Shown: positions 11,719-21,852 of the stretch, in pieces
Layout of the letters: every line of letters begins with the position of its first letter
Numbering within the stretch: the first letter of the stretch is position 1
Source of the DNA: Paraphoma chrysanthemicola
Lineage: Eukaryota; Ascomycota; Dothideomycetes; Pleosporales; Phaeosphaeriaceae
Length of the DNA stretch: 64,000 nt
Direction of reading: 5' to 3'
Assembly: GCA_020744225.1 (NCBI GenBank)
Contig: JAGMWG010000007.1
Location: 1,178,001 to 1,242,000 of the forward strand
Program-made: the position numbers and the translations under genes
The notes under the pieces: model-generated
What the model saw: only the letters and a program-made list of their open reading frames with translations
The model's database searches: none
Told to the model about the DNA's origin: nothing

Positions 11719-12136
11719 TCAACAATCCGCCAAACACTCACAGCACTCAAAACAGCACTCGCAGCTCTCCTCACACAAGAAGCAACAACACAGCGTCGCC
11801 AAGCACGCGGCCAAACATCCTCTATCCTTCTTCTGTTTTGGCGGCGGCGCCTGCTGGTACTGTCCTTGCGGGGGTCCGTATTGCATCTGTGGAGGCGGGG
11901 CGCCGTACTGCATAGGCGGACCTTGCTGGTATTGGCCTTGGGGCGGGCCATAGCTGTGTGGTTGTGTTAGTAGGACTGCGAGACGAATGGGAGCCCGAAA
12001 AATTGGATATGTGGTCGCAAAGAGAACAAGGTTGAGTAGGAATGAGATTGCGATTGATGTGGTAGTGTGTTGCGACTTACGATTGCTGAGGGTACTGAGG
12101 GGCCTGACCGCCCTGGTAGTATCCTTGTGCCGACAT
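11719..12136 (-). CDS. Small Gln/Pro/Tyr-rich protein with cysteine-rich C-terminal segment (CYSTM-like)
   Basis: Two exons, 12136-12081 and 11953-11719, join to 96 aa across a 127 bp intron with GTAAGT donor and CACACAG acceptor. The N-terminal ~60 residues are repeats of the YGPPQGQYQQ and MQYGAPPP kind. After the basic KQKKDRG the last ~30 residues are a Cys/Leu stretch (CLAACLATLCCCFLCEE), then CCFECCECLADC. This is the layout of cysteine-rich transmembrane module proteins: a soluble Q/P/Y-rich head and a C-terminal Cys-rich membrane-associated tail. In other eukaryotes such proteins are linked to stress tolerance at the plasma membrane. The family assignment rests on composition, so a specific function is not claimed. 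Confidence 0.8.
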
Positions 12137-13335
12137 GTTGTTTATTTCGTGAGTAGATAACTCGGTTGATTGTAGCTTGATAATGCGATTTTGAATGTCG
12201 CTGGTGGTTCAAATGCGTGTGACGCGGTTTTGTCTCGCAATCGCACTCGAAAGAAGTAATAATCGTTCGCGTCGGAGCTCAGATCGCAGCACCAAGCTTT
12301 GCGCCTCGAAGCTTGGCTCTCGGGTGAGATTGTGTCGCACAGAAGAAAGACAGTAGACAGTTAAGCTGCAGCAGTATCTCTTAATACCGACGTGCGTGAA
12401 TGTTCCAATGAAGGCAAGATTAAGTGAAGTGGAGTAAGTAAATCAACCACGATCGCAAACGGGGCGCGCCTGTCCTTTAAAGCAGGCCCCCTCTCTCCTC
12501 ATCGGCCATGGCTCCGCACAGCAACAGCAGCAGCAGCCAACCCAAACGCACACGCCGCATGAACCTAGCCACTTGCCGCGCCGCCTTTCGCATCACCACG
12601 CTCCAATTGGCGCAGATAAGCCAGCCACCGTGACCCATGCGCGTTGTTTTCGTCATGCCACGAAAAAACCTCACACCTTACCACTGCTGACTGCGCCACC
12701 CAAGCTTCTTACACATGCTTGCTCGACTCTTCGTATCGTGCGTGTGGGCCACATTGAGGTATTTGCAAACAGCTTCAGCCACAGAATGGCAGGGAGCTGA
12801 AAGAATGCGCCGGGCTTCGTCATCGTGAAGGGACTGGATCAGCCACTTAGGTGGGTCTGGCCGATGTGCTAGTCGGACCGAAGGCTAAGCATGCTTGGCG
12901 GAAGCTTGGTTTCGGACGTGTTTGGCGACAGGGGATGCTGGATGAAGTCGCTTTTTGTGCGACGCTAGATGAAGATCAATATCGGTATTGGCGATTGCGC
13001 CGCAATCTGTTCATCATTTATGGACTGCCTTGTGAAACGAAGTCTACGGAGTCTATGATCACTGAGGCAGCGACGTCACTCCCATTGCGCTCATTTGGGC
13101 ATCCAGCACATTCACATGGTCGGCATACTCCACATTATCATGTTGCAATCGTATGAGACTGGGACTGGGTGGAAATCGAAAATATAATAATAGATGCTAT
13201 ATGGTGCGCGCTCGCTCAATGCTCCGCTTACAATGAGCTCACAGCGTGTGGATTATGTACATGCATATGTGGTAGTGATGATATTAGCACTGCATTTCAA
13301 CAGGATGCGGCCAAACGAGAAGGTGGCTCGTTCGC
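12137..13335. other. Intergenic region upstream of the CYSTM-like gene
   Basis: No supported gene between the start of the CYSTM-like gene and the 3' end of SLA1. ORFs at 12477-12674 (-) and 12851-13156 (+) have no domain. The only distinct structure is an inverted repeat at 12292-12316, listed separately. Confidence 0.45.
12292..12316. repeat. Perfect 8 bp inverted repeat (hairpin) with 9 nt spacer
   Basis: The arms CCAAGCTT (12292-12299) and AAGCTTGG (12309-12316) are exact reverse complements separated by nine bases. It lies ~155 bp upstream of the CYSTM-like start codon, where it could be a binding site for a dimeric factor. A chance palindrome cannot be excluded. Confidence 0.5.
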
Positions 13336-16300
13336 TTAAAAGCCAAAGGGGTTTTGCGGTGCTGTTTATGATTAGTCTCAAGGTCAATGTAAGATGGAGT
13401 GCAAGTGACTCACTAGCATTGGCAAGGCTCGCCCTCCCCGTCGGCTGTGGGGTAAGTTTCTTCGCTGGCTGCACACCAAATCGAATCGGCGGCGGAGGAC
13501 CCGTCTTCTGCGGGACCAGCGGTTGCGCCGTGGGCATGGACGGCATCGGTGGCATGGGAGGCATTGGCGGCGGACTCTGCCCAAAGCCGGTTGGCTGAGG
13601 TTGAATTGCAGGAGGCAGAAATCTGTTGATGCCTGTAGCCTGAGGATTGAGCGGCGACGGCTGGAAGGTGTTGTAACCCGTTGGTTGACTAGGCAAAGGC
13701 TGGAAAGGCGCTCGGGGCGGGTCTGCGAAGGGACTGCCATTCTGTTGCTGAAAGCCAGGTTGGAAACCGGTCTGCATTGGTTGCTGGAAGCCGGTCTGCA
13801 TCGGCTGTTGGAAGCCAGTTTGCATTGGCTGTTGGAAGGGCGCAAACCCAGTCTGCTGCGGCATCTGCGGTGGCGGAGACATGGAGTTGTAGCCTGTAGG
13901 CTGCGGCATAATGCCATTTTGCTGAAAGCCAAAGCCATTCTGTTGCGGCATACCAGTCATCTGTTGCTGCTGTTGCATGCGCTGCAAGTTCTGCAAGTTC
14001 TGAAGATCCTGCATGCTCTGTCCTGGTGGAGCCACCTGTGCGAGCATGTTGGGATTGTAGCCAGTGAGCTGGGGCTGGAGTGGTGGAGGCGGACCAAATG
14101 CACTTTGTTGGGGATTCTGAGGAGCAGAAGACGACCGCTGTGGCGGCGGGGCTAATACACCGCTCATGTTCTGTTGCTGAGGCGGCTGAGGTCGCATTCG
14201 CGGTGGAGCAAGGTTCTGGGGTTGTGTCAAAGCCTTGATTGCCGCAACTTGGTCGAACAGAGACGGTGCCGCACCCGTGGGCTGGGCTTGCTGAACAGGA
14301 GCTGGCGCAGGTTGAGGAGCTGCTTGGGGCTGTGGTGCTGGTGCGGGAGGCGTTGGCTGGGCGATGAGTTCCGGCTTCAGAGCAGGCATGTCCAACAGGG
14401 AAAGATCATTCATGGAACCAGTCAATGTAGGAGGTTTTTGCGCAGGAGCAGCAGCTGCGGCGGTAGTCTGTGCTGGTGGTGACGACGATGCCGGTGCAGG
14501 TGCCGAAACTGATGCTGATCTCGATGGCTTAACATCCCAGGCATTGTCTTCAAATCCTTCCACTTGCTTTCCCGGTTTGGGAGCAGATGCCAATGGCGTT
14601 GGAGTGGCGTCCGTTGGCTTCTTGACAGCGTCGTCAGTCTTTTGCTCGAAGGCTTTCGGGTCGACGACATCGCTAGTCTGCACAGGAGGCGCAGGTCGGC
14701 CTTTCCGGGTGTTGTTCCTGAGGGCACCACCAGGGCCAGAGAAGAGTCCTCCTGAGCTGCCCTCTTCGCCTCCGTCTTCTGCAAAGCTGACGCCCCGCTT
14801 GCTTCCATATTTGGATTCTAGATACTTGGTGACCCGCAAGATATCACCCTCCTTCAAACCAAGGGTCCGCAGGAGTGCAGGTGTGATGTCAGGCATGTTT
14901 TCCTCACCCATTTGGTCCTTGTGGAACGCTTGAGCATATCGCTCGCATATTTGAGGATTGACACCACACTTCAGGAAGAAGTCGAACCAGTCGTACTCCG
15001 GCTTCTTCTCGACCGTAAGACCTGATGGCGATCGCGGCGCTGGCTCCTTGGCTCGCTGCGTACTCCGCCTCTTAAGATCGGATAACGGCTTGTCATCGTC
15101 CAGTGACTCTCCAGTAACGCGTTCCACGTATTCAAGATCCTCGACTGACATCTTCGTCACCGGTACCGCAATCTTAACGCCATTCACCTTGTGCAAATGT
15201 ATCTTGCCACCCTTCATAAGGATGAACTGAGCTTCGACCTTGAACGACCCGGATCGATCGGTCCAAATTCGAACCTTCGAGGAATCTGTATGTAAAGTCA
15301 GTTGCGATGTGTTTCTGACCCAATCAGGAAGACTGACCTGGCTTGGAGGAAGACTTGGTCGAGGACGTGTCTTTCGCGGAGCTGTCGCGCTTGCTTGATC
15401 TCTGTGAAGTACGACGATGGTCAACATTTGTTTGCAAGAGGCTAGAATTACGCGAAGGCAAATGCAGGCCAGGTCCTACCTGATCAGTCCTTGCCTCGCT
15501 ATCTCGCTTCTGTCTCGAAGCCTGACGAGCAAGCTCCTCTTCTTCCCGCCTGTTCTGATCAACTCTCGATCGACCAGCGTTCGTTCCCGTACGCGCGATT
15601 TGAGCTGCAGGTGCAGAGATTGGGACGGTTTCTCGGACTTCAACATAGTTAGCTGGCACGACTCCCTCCTTGCCGTTCTTGAGTCGCCGGACTTTCCACC
15701 ATTCGTCGCTGGCTGAGTCGTCGAGGACCACGATGTCATCGCCGAGACCAACAGTAACCTCATCGTCGCCCTGCGCCATAAAGTCAAACAGCATAACGCC
15801 CTTCTTTTGCACGTTCGAGTTTCCAGAGCCGGCAGCGAGCACTTCGCGCAGTCCTGCGCCCTTGGCTGCACCCGCAAGCTCCCCTAGAGCTGACATGATC
15901 TCGGTCGCGGTGTCTTTCGCTCCGCAGTGAAAGTCCACGCTCTTGCTGGGCTGCTTCAACTCCATGAACACATGCTTGCCCTCTTGCGAATAGTACTCCA
16001 TTTTTTCGGCTGTCCACTCTTGCTGTGGTCCATCGCGCGATTTTTCCGGCGCAATCATGATCATGCCCTTCGGGATGTTGATGCCCAAGGTCATTGGCAT
16101 CTTCTTGTTCTTGCCAGGCTGCGTTATGTATTCGTAAATGTTGTACAAGTGGTAACCTCCACCTGAGACGGGCGTTGGCGGTTGCTCGTCCCGGTCATAT
16201 TGATCGAATGTAACGCTACGAGCTGGAGGAGATCGTAGCTCAGGCGAGGGGGAGCGGGCCGAGGCATACTGGGTGGGTGGTGAAAACTGTTCGGATGGCG

Positions 16301-17089
16301 GTCGCTGTGGTAGACGGGGAGGCGGCGCTTCTTCGTCCGACTCTTCCGGTGTAAATTGTACACGGCGTCCGGCGCGTGCGTTTACGTTGGGCGGGGGAGA
16401 GATGGTCGATCGCGGTGCGGTCTGCTCCGACTTCTTCTGGATGATGCCCGCAAGAGCAGCCGCAGGACTCTGGTGTGGCGGACTGTCTGGCGTCGGCGGC
16501 TGCTCGTCGTCGGAGTCAGGCGCAGCTGGTGCAGAGGGTCGGCTAGGCAGCGGCGGAGAAGCAAGTGCCGGAGCCGCAGGGGCCGAGCCACCTTTTGTGA
16601 GCTCGATGTAGTTTGCTGGCGCGAAACCGTAGCTGCCGCCCTCTCCAACCAGTGTCCAGTCTGGATCTGTGGTGTCGTAGACATCGAGCACAGCGTCTTC
16701 CTTGAAGGAGAGCTCCTCGTCGGTCTGGCGGTCGTAGTCGTAGAGCGCTCTGGCTTTCGAGATGGGCACAGCCTGTGTATGCAGTCAGAGGCTAGTTCCT
16801 CACGCTCCTCAAGGAGTCTCTGAGCTTTGGAGGCTTGAGCCATACTCAAGGCTTCCGCACTCCCAGCGACCAGCTGCTGGCAACAACATACCTCTTCAAT
16901 GTAGTTGTTTGGGATCAAGCCCTCGGGCTCTTCCTCCTCGTCCTCGCGGCCCTTCTTCTTCGCCTTCCACCAGTCGTCATCCGATGACTTCTCCAGCACC
17001 ATCAGCACATCGCCCTCGTTGAGCGCAATCTCATTGTCGCTCTGGGGCACGTAATCGTATATAGCGCGGTAGATGCCGAGGAACACCAT
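13336..17089 (-). CDS. SLA1: SLA1-type endocytic actin-regulatory scaffold
   Basis: Four exons: 17089-16892, 16772-15338, 15285-13414 and 13361-13336, 3531 nt, 1176 aa. Domains in order: SH3 at about 4-66 (YRAIYDYVPQSDNEIALNEG), SH3 at about 74-125 (ARALYDYDRQTDEELSF), a third SH3 at about 391-446 (DDEWWKVRR-like core), the SHD1 ubiquitin/NPFxD-binding domain at about 546-605 (RIWTDRSGSFKVEAQF), and the SAM-like SHD2 at about 641-706 (YDWFDFFLKCGVNPQICERY). The Gln/Pro-rich tail contains many Q-x-TG sites (for example LNPQATG, LTPQPTGR), the targets of Prk1/Ark1-type kinases that switch off the coat. The last exon is only 26 nt and encodes the terminal NPF motif (TPQNPFGF). Acts at cortical actin patches with Pan1 and End3 in clathrin-mediated endocytosis. 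Confidence 0.95.
13767..13838 (-). repeat. Three 24 bp tandem repeats in SLA1
   Basis: Three near-identical 24 nt units at 13767-13790, 13791-13814 and 13815-13838 each encode the eight residues M-Q-T-G-F-Q-Q-P (rotated). Each unit adds one Q-T-G phosphorylation-type site to the tail. The unit length keeps the frame, so copy number could vary without breaking the gene. Confidence 0.85.
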
Positions 17090-17711
17090 TGTGACGGTTG
17101 GCGGTGCGGCGCACCTCCAGAGAGTCCTGTATTGTGCGGGGAGAGAGTGTTACGAATGGCGGGAGGCTGTGATGCTGCGCATAAGCTCGGCGGAGGCCCA
17201 CGGACGGGGATACTGTTGCACGCTTCGAGGGGCTGCCAGGGGATAGCTGCGTGAAGCCTGCGTGCACGTGAGGCGGTGCTACGAGGGCCGGATCTGCCCT
17301 GAGAATGCTAAGAAGGAAGACGAAAGAAGCAAGTGCAACGTGTTGTAGAGATGCTCGTGCTGCAACAGCCGCGTGAGGTGAGACAGATGTCAACGAAGCT
17401 GGACGCTTGTCACAGGCCGCGCACGAGCCCAGGAACACGAATCGGGCTCGCTCCACAACGACGTCAACCCGCTTCCATCCCATGTCCGTATTCTTACTGA
17501 TTTTCTCTACGCGCCGGGCTTGGAACCCCCTCAAATGCTCAGTCTCTGTCTACAATCATTCTCAACTAGCTTCTGTGAGAGGGCAGTAGCTCGCCAATTT
17601 CATCTCATTGGATTTCAACGCGTCATCTCGATTGAAGAAATCCTTCACGCGGACTGCAACGCTAATGGACTAACACGAACATGATCCCTCATAATATAAA
17701 GATACGTGCTT
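17090..17711. other. SLA1 promoter and 3' flank of the MFS gene
   Basis: No gene supported. A 167-codon minus-strand ORF (17031-17534) runs into the first SLA1 exon in another frame and has no domain. Confidence 0.5.
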
Positions 17712-19163
17712 TCAGTACGTGAATCGGAACCCCTCCGTCCCCTCCAATAGTCGCTTCCCTCTGCTCTGTCTTTGATTCGCCATGTAGAAATACACAGAGA
17801 AGAGCGCAATCACTCCGATGATCATGATATGTGATCCAATGCTGACCCAGATCGCCGTGATGTACCTCGGGCTCTCCTGCTGTCTTACGATGAAACTTCC
17901 CGCGATGCCTCCCGCTCCATTAAACGCAGTGACAGCAGCTGCCGTGAAAACCCTCTTCCATTGTCCGACGATGTTTGACTGACTGTATGTTGCCATTGCC
18001 GCCCAATTTGCGACATAAGCGCCAGTGGCCAGGTATGTGCCAATGTATCTCACTGTCACCTGGTCCGCGAAACCGAACATGCAGAAGCCGATGATCAAGG
18101 TCACGCAATTGAAGACAATGATCGGTCCGCGGAGCTGGAACTTGTCGCCAACTATGCTCGACAAGATTGCTGGAATCACCGCATAGTAGTATGGTGGCGC
18201 GGACAGGAGAATCGACCTGTTCGTGCTGAAACCCATACCGCCCTGGAGGATAATTGGCAGAAAGTAGCTCATGGAAGTCGAGACGAGGTTCTGCAAAAAA
18301 TATAGGACGCAGAAGCCGTACACCTTTGGATCCTTTGCGTGCACAAAGACCTTGGACCATGCGAAAGAATCGGCCTTGACATCGCCTCTGTCGTTCTGGA
18401 TGCGGGTGGATGCGACCTCACTTTCTGACTTGTCGAGGAAATGGAAGCTCTGATGCGAGTTCTCTGGGAAGTCGACCATCCACCAGTATGTCAAGATTCC
18501 AATGAATGCCGTGATAGATCCTTGAACCACAAACATCCACTGCCAGCCTTTGAGCCCTCCTCTTCCATTGAGCTGGTTGAGCCCAAAGTTGACAATGCTG
18601 CCAGTTGCCAGTACCATCACTTCCCCGCTCTGCATGAATGCAAACCGCAACTGTTGCTCTTTTCTAGTATACCAAGCTCCAATGAGCACAGTCAGGCCGG
18701 GATATATACCTGACATTGCGATACCTAGCAATATTCTCATGGCAATCATCTGTCGCCACGTCTGCACAAACGCAGTACACAGCGTGATGATGCCGAAGCA
18801 AAAAGTGATGAACGCGAACCATATCCGCGGGCCAAACGTCCTAACCGCAATGGTAGATGGTAGCTGAAACGCAATGCTAGCAATCGTGAAGATAAAGATA
18901 GAGACGGAGTAGCGATTGCCGACATTCAGTTCGAGATCGCTGAGCATGGATGTAACCGAAGCGCTGGAAATGACCCCGCTGTCAAGCAGATTGAGTGAGC
19001 AAAGTATCCCCGCGATACTGCAGAGTCGCAGATCGACCTTCATTCGAATACTGCTCTTCCATTCATCCTCGAGTCTAGCTCTTTCGCGCGTGGCATTGGC
19101 TTCTTGTTCGTCATCTTGGATCTCGCGCACCGACTCTTCCTCTGAAGTCTGACCTTTCGTCAT
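17712..19163 (-). CDS. Major facilitator superfamily permease, DAL5/anion:cation symporter type
   Basis: Intronless, 483 aa, twelve predicted membrane segments starting about residue 48 after a charged N-terminus. Features of the ACS/Dal5 family include the first segment LCSIAGILCSLNLLDSGVI, the segment 5 region GIYPGLTVLIGAWYT, the loop motif WWMVDFPENSH after segment 6, and a C-terminal half starting near VYGFCVLYFLQNLVST. The family transports organic anions such as allantoate, nicotinate, pantothenate or biotin precursors into the cell with protons or cations. The substrate cannot be predicted from the sequence. The neighbours are not metabolic genes and give no hint. It is slightly short at the C-terminus (GTEGFRFTY) but complete. 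Confidence 0.9.
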   Translation of the reverse strand: MTKGQTSEEESVREIQDDEQEANATRERARLEDEWKSSIRMKVDLRLCSIAGILCSLNLLDSGVISSASVTSMLSDLELNVGNRYSVSIFIFTIASIAFQLPSTIAVRTFGPRIWFAFITFCFGIITLCTAFVQTWRQMIAMRILLGIAMSGIYPGLTVLIGAWYTRKEQQLRFAFMQSGEVMVLATGSIVNFGLNQLNGRGGLKGWQWMFVVQGSITAFIGILTYWWMVDFPENSHQSFHFLDKSESEVASTRIQNDRGDVKADSFAWSKVFVHAKDPKVYGFCVLYFLQNLVSTSMSYFLPIILQGGMGFSTNRSILLSAPPYYYAVIPAILSSIVGDKFQLRGPIIVFNCVTLIIGFCMFGFADQVTVRYIGTYLATGAYVANWAAMATYSQSNIVGQWKRVFTAAAVTAFNGAGGIAGSFIVRQQESPRYITAIWVSIGSHIMIIGVIALFSVYFYMANQRQSRGKRLLEGTEGFRFTY

Positions 19164-20778
19164 CGTGAACGTAAAAGCAAAAGCAAAAGTGAGAAAGCAG
19201 AGGGAGATAGTGCGGAAGGGAAGGGAGTCATATTGAAGGAATAGAACCGACTAGAATTCCGCGCTGCTTATCACAAGCGACTCGAAAGTGGTGTATGCGA
19301 GGCTCCGCATTCTTTGCAGATCCCTGGTTGCAGCCGTGCCGACCTCGGCAGGTGCGGAGCATCCAATGACAGATGGATTACAAATGAAGATAATGCTTCG
19401 GTCTTTCACAGCGGTCAGTGTACTTCGTACCGCTAAGCGCAGCATGCTTAACGTAAGGTTTTAGCCAATTTTCTTAAATAACGTTGCCTCGGCAGTGGTG
19501 GATTATGTGCGCTGTCACGTCTGCTCTGGCAAAGACACAACCACTCCATCATGCGCCGGCTCCATGCTTGCTCTGCACAGACTATCAGCAAATGGTCAAG
19601 TCGACATTTGCAAGTCGAATAGCGTGATAACACAAAATTCATCAGTCAGCTTTCCTTATCAAAGCCCAGAAAATTATTCCTTGCCTCCTTCCACTACCTC
19701 TCGAGCTACTTCTTCACCCAATCTGCGCTCTCCACAAAACGAAGCGAGAAAAAGTCTGAAGAATCGGCATAAAGCAAGATCGAACCAACGGGGTGTCAAC
19801 CACTGCAGCGATCACACTCGTTAAACTGACCTAACTTTACCAGGTATGCCCAAATTCGTCTTGCAGAATGTGTTGGGGCATACCTGTTCAAGAGGGCAAT
19901 GAGATTTCTTGCCATATGTGTTCGTGCTCTATTTGTGAATGCTGTTCTCGAAGTGAAGGTGTTGAGTAGTGTACAAGCAGGCACCGATGCGCTTCTGGTG
20001 CTTTCACTTTGCCTGACGAAGCATGCGTGCTACTTCACGTTTGATATCAGAGTCGACCAGGACTTTGCGAAAATGTCCTGCATGGGCCGTTCCTTTGCTT
20101 CTCCCCTTCACTTCGCCGCCATTGCGCACTTCTTCTAACCATGATTGAACACTTCTTCACGCGTCGTTCCTCGGTTTATTCCCTTCTATATCAACACGAC
20201 TGGACAGTGCTGTAGTTGGCATTAAACCGTTCAGACGCACTGACTAGCTCAGAGAGTAACGGGGACAGGCCACTTGGCGAACAATCACGGCATCGTTGAG
20301 AACAGATCACGTATGAATTGAAGTGGTATCCATTTTCGTCCGATGAAGGTTAATCCTTTCTAGTTATGACCACTGGCACCCAGCCAGTGGGGAAACAATC
20401 TCGCCAAGCCATAGTGAATGTGGGGTATTTGGGAACGAATGAGCAAAAACAGAAGGGAACAACACAACAACACGCCGGCCAAGAAGATGAAACAACAGAC
20501 ACCACCATCCATGCCAGACCGTCCGTGGGCGGATGAAAACCATTGCTCCAACCGTTCCAGTATGTGTGTATCCTGACCCCATTCTTCGCTGACAATTTGG
20601 CGGCGGGCAAGCGTCAAAACTCTGACAACACGGGTACCGTGGAACCCAGCCGAGAACCCAAAAGCACTCGCTTCGTAAATCATGAAATCAAGAGGGGTCT
20701 TGAAATGGTAAAAGCCAAGATTAAAATCCATAAGGAGAAAATCTCAAAAGAAGAGGATGTAATGACCTATTGGGCCAC
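19164..20778. other. Intergenic region between the permease and HAP2
   Basis: 1.6 kb without a supported gene. ORFs of 60-120 codons occur on all frames but none shows a domain, a signal peptide or a spliceable continuation. The stretch 20,360-20,760 lies just downstream of the HAP2 stop and is probably 3' UTR. Confidence 0.45.
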
Positions 20779-21852
20779 CTAACCATCGTCCTCGTCGTCG
20801 TCCTCATCCTCATCTTCCTCACTTGTGCTTTGGCGTTGCACAGCGCCGGCCTTGTTCTTCTTGATGATTGGCGTGCCCTTGAGCTGGGTAGAAGAAGCCT
20901 TGCGCTTGGGTCCGGAGCTAGACGGAGCTTTGGCAGGGTGGGAATCATTCTCTTTGTTGCCCTCGCCTTCTTCGCCGCCCTTCTGGGCATCCATAGCAGC
21001 CACCTCCTCAGCAGTCAAGAATCGACCACCAGGACCACGCGGTCTGCGCATGGCGTGATTGTGCCTCGACTCGTGCAAATAAGGTTTCCTGCCCTTGGAA
21101 GTGAGACGAAGAGCATCTTCTAGCTTCTGTCGGGCTAGACGTCTCTTCAAGATGCGGTGGAATTGCTTCGCATTCACATAAAGCGGCGCCTCTTCAGCCT
21201 GTGCTCCAGCTACGAGCTCAGGAGATTGCTGGTGCTGCTGGGGCGCTTGTGGCATTTGCGGGGGTACTGACGGACGTGGGCCGACATGACTCATGACTGG
21301 TTGCGGTTGCTGCATCGCAGGACTGCTGATTTGAGTGCTCATGCGTCGTTGCTGCATAGTCTGAGGAGTCATTTGAACTTGTGATGGCAAGCTTCCTGAC
21401 ATTGGGCCCGAGACAGCGGTGGGCGAACGAGGGGCGACACGACCGTCTGGCTTCATTTGTCCTCCAGCCATGCGAGGCGAAGCTCGCGGGTCTTGCGCCA
21501 GCTGCCCTGGGATGGCGTATTGCTCTTGATAGCCCGCCGGACCCGCCGCCGCTGCTGTTGCCATCGCAGCCGCCTGCGAAGGCGACATACCATAGGGCTG
21601 AGGCATTCCTGGCATGTAGCCTTGTTGCGCATAATTCATCTGCTGGTGATGCTGGGGGTTTGGTGCGCCTCCAGGACCATACCCTTGAGATGGTAGGATG
21701 GGAGAAGTTTGTTGATAAGAGTGCATCTGCCCTTGAGTCGGCGACGTTATTGATGGGTTCCCTGCCGCCGGATTATGTGCGCCACCATAATTCTGAATAT
21801 GTGCACCAGCATGCCCCTGATGGGGTTGCTGATATTGCGCGTAATCCGTCAT
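20779..21852 (-). CDS. HAP2: CCAAT-binding factor subunit NF-YA (HAP2/HapB)
   Basis: Continuous 357-codon frame with no intron needed. The N-terminal ~215 residues are Gln/Pro/Met/Gly-rich. The conserved core lies at about 222-281: EEAPLYVNAKQFHRILKRR (HAP3/HAP5 interaction helix), a linker, then KPYLHESRHNHAMRRPRG and GGRFLTAEE (CCAAT recognition). The C-terminus is basic then strongly acidic (EEDEDEDDDEDD). Within the trimeric CBC it reads CCAAT boxes. In Aspergillus the HapB/C/E complex, together with HapX, governs iron, redox and secondary metabolism. Start chosen at 21852 because MTDYAQYQQ is the typical start of filamentous-fungal HapB and no upstream in-frame extension looks conserved. 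Confidence 0.95.
   Translation of the reverse strand: MTDYAQYQQPHQGHAGAHIQNYGGAHNPAAGNPSITSPTQGQMHSYQQTSPILPSQGYGPGGAPNPQHHQQMNYAQQGYMPGMPQPYGMSPSQAAAMATAAAAGPAGYQEQYAIPGQLAQDPRASPRMAGGQMKPDGRVAPRSPTAVSGPMSGSLPSQVQMTPQTMQQRRMSTQISSPAMQQPQPVMSHVGPRPSVPPQMPQAPQQHQQSPELVAGAQAEEAPLYVNAKQFHRILKRRLARQKLEDALRLTSKGRKPYLHESRHNHAMRRPRGPGGRFLTAEEVAAMDAQKGGEEGEGNKENDSHPAKAPSSSGPKRKASSTQLKGTPIIKKNKAGAVQRQSTSEEDEDEDDDEDDG

Noticed and set aside
13523..14155. 210-codon plus-strand ORF inside the SLA1 tail
   Set aside because: It is the antisense shadow of the low-complexity Gln/Pro coding region (Leu/Arg-rich translation), with no domain.
17920..18360. 146-codon minus-strand ORF inside the MFS gene
   Set aside because: Alternative frame of the permease, which has the full transporter signature in its own frame.
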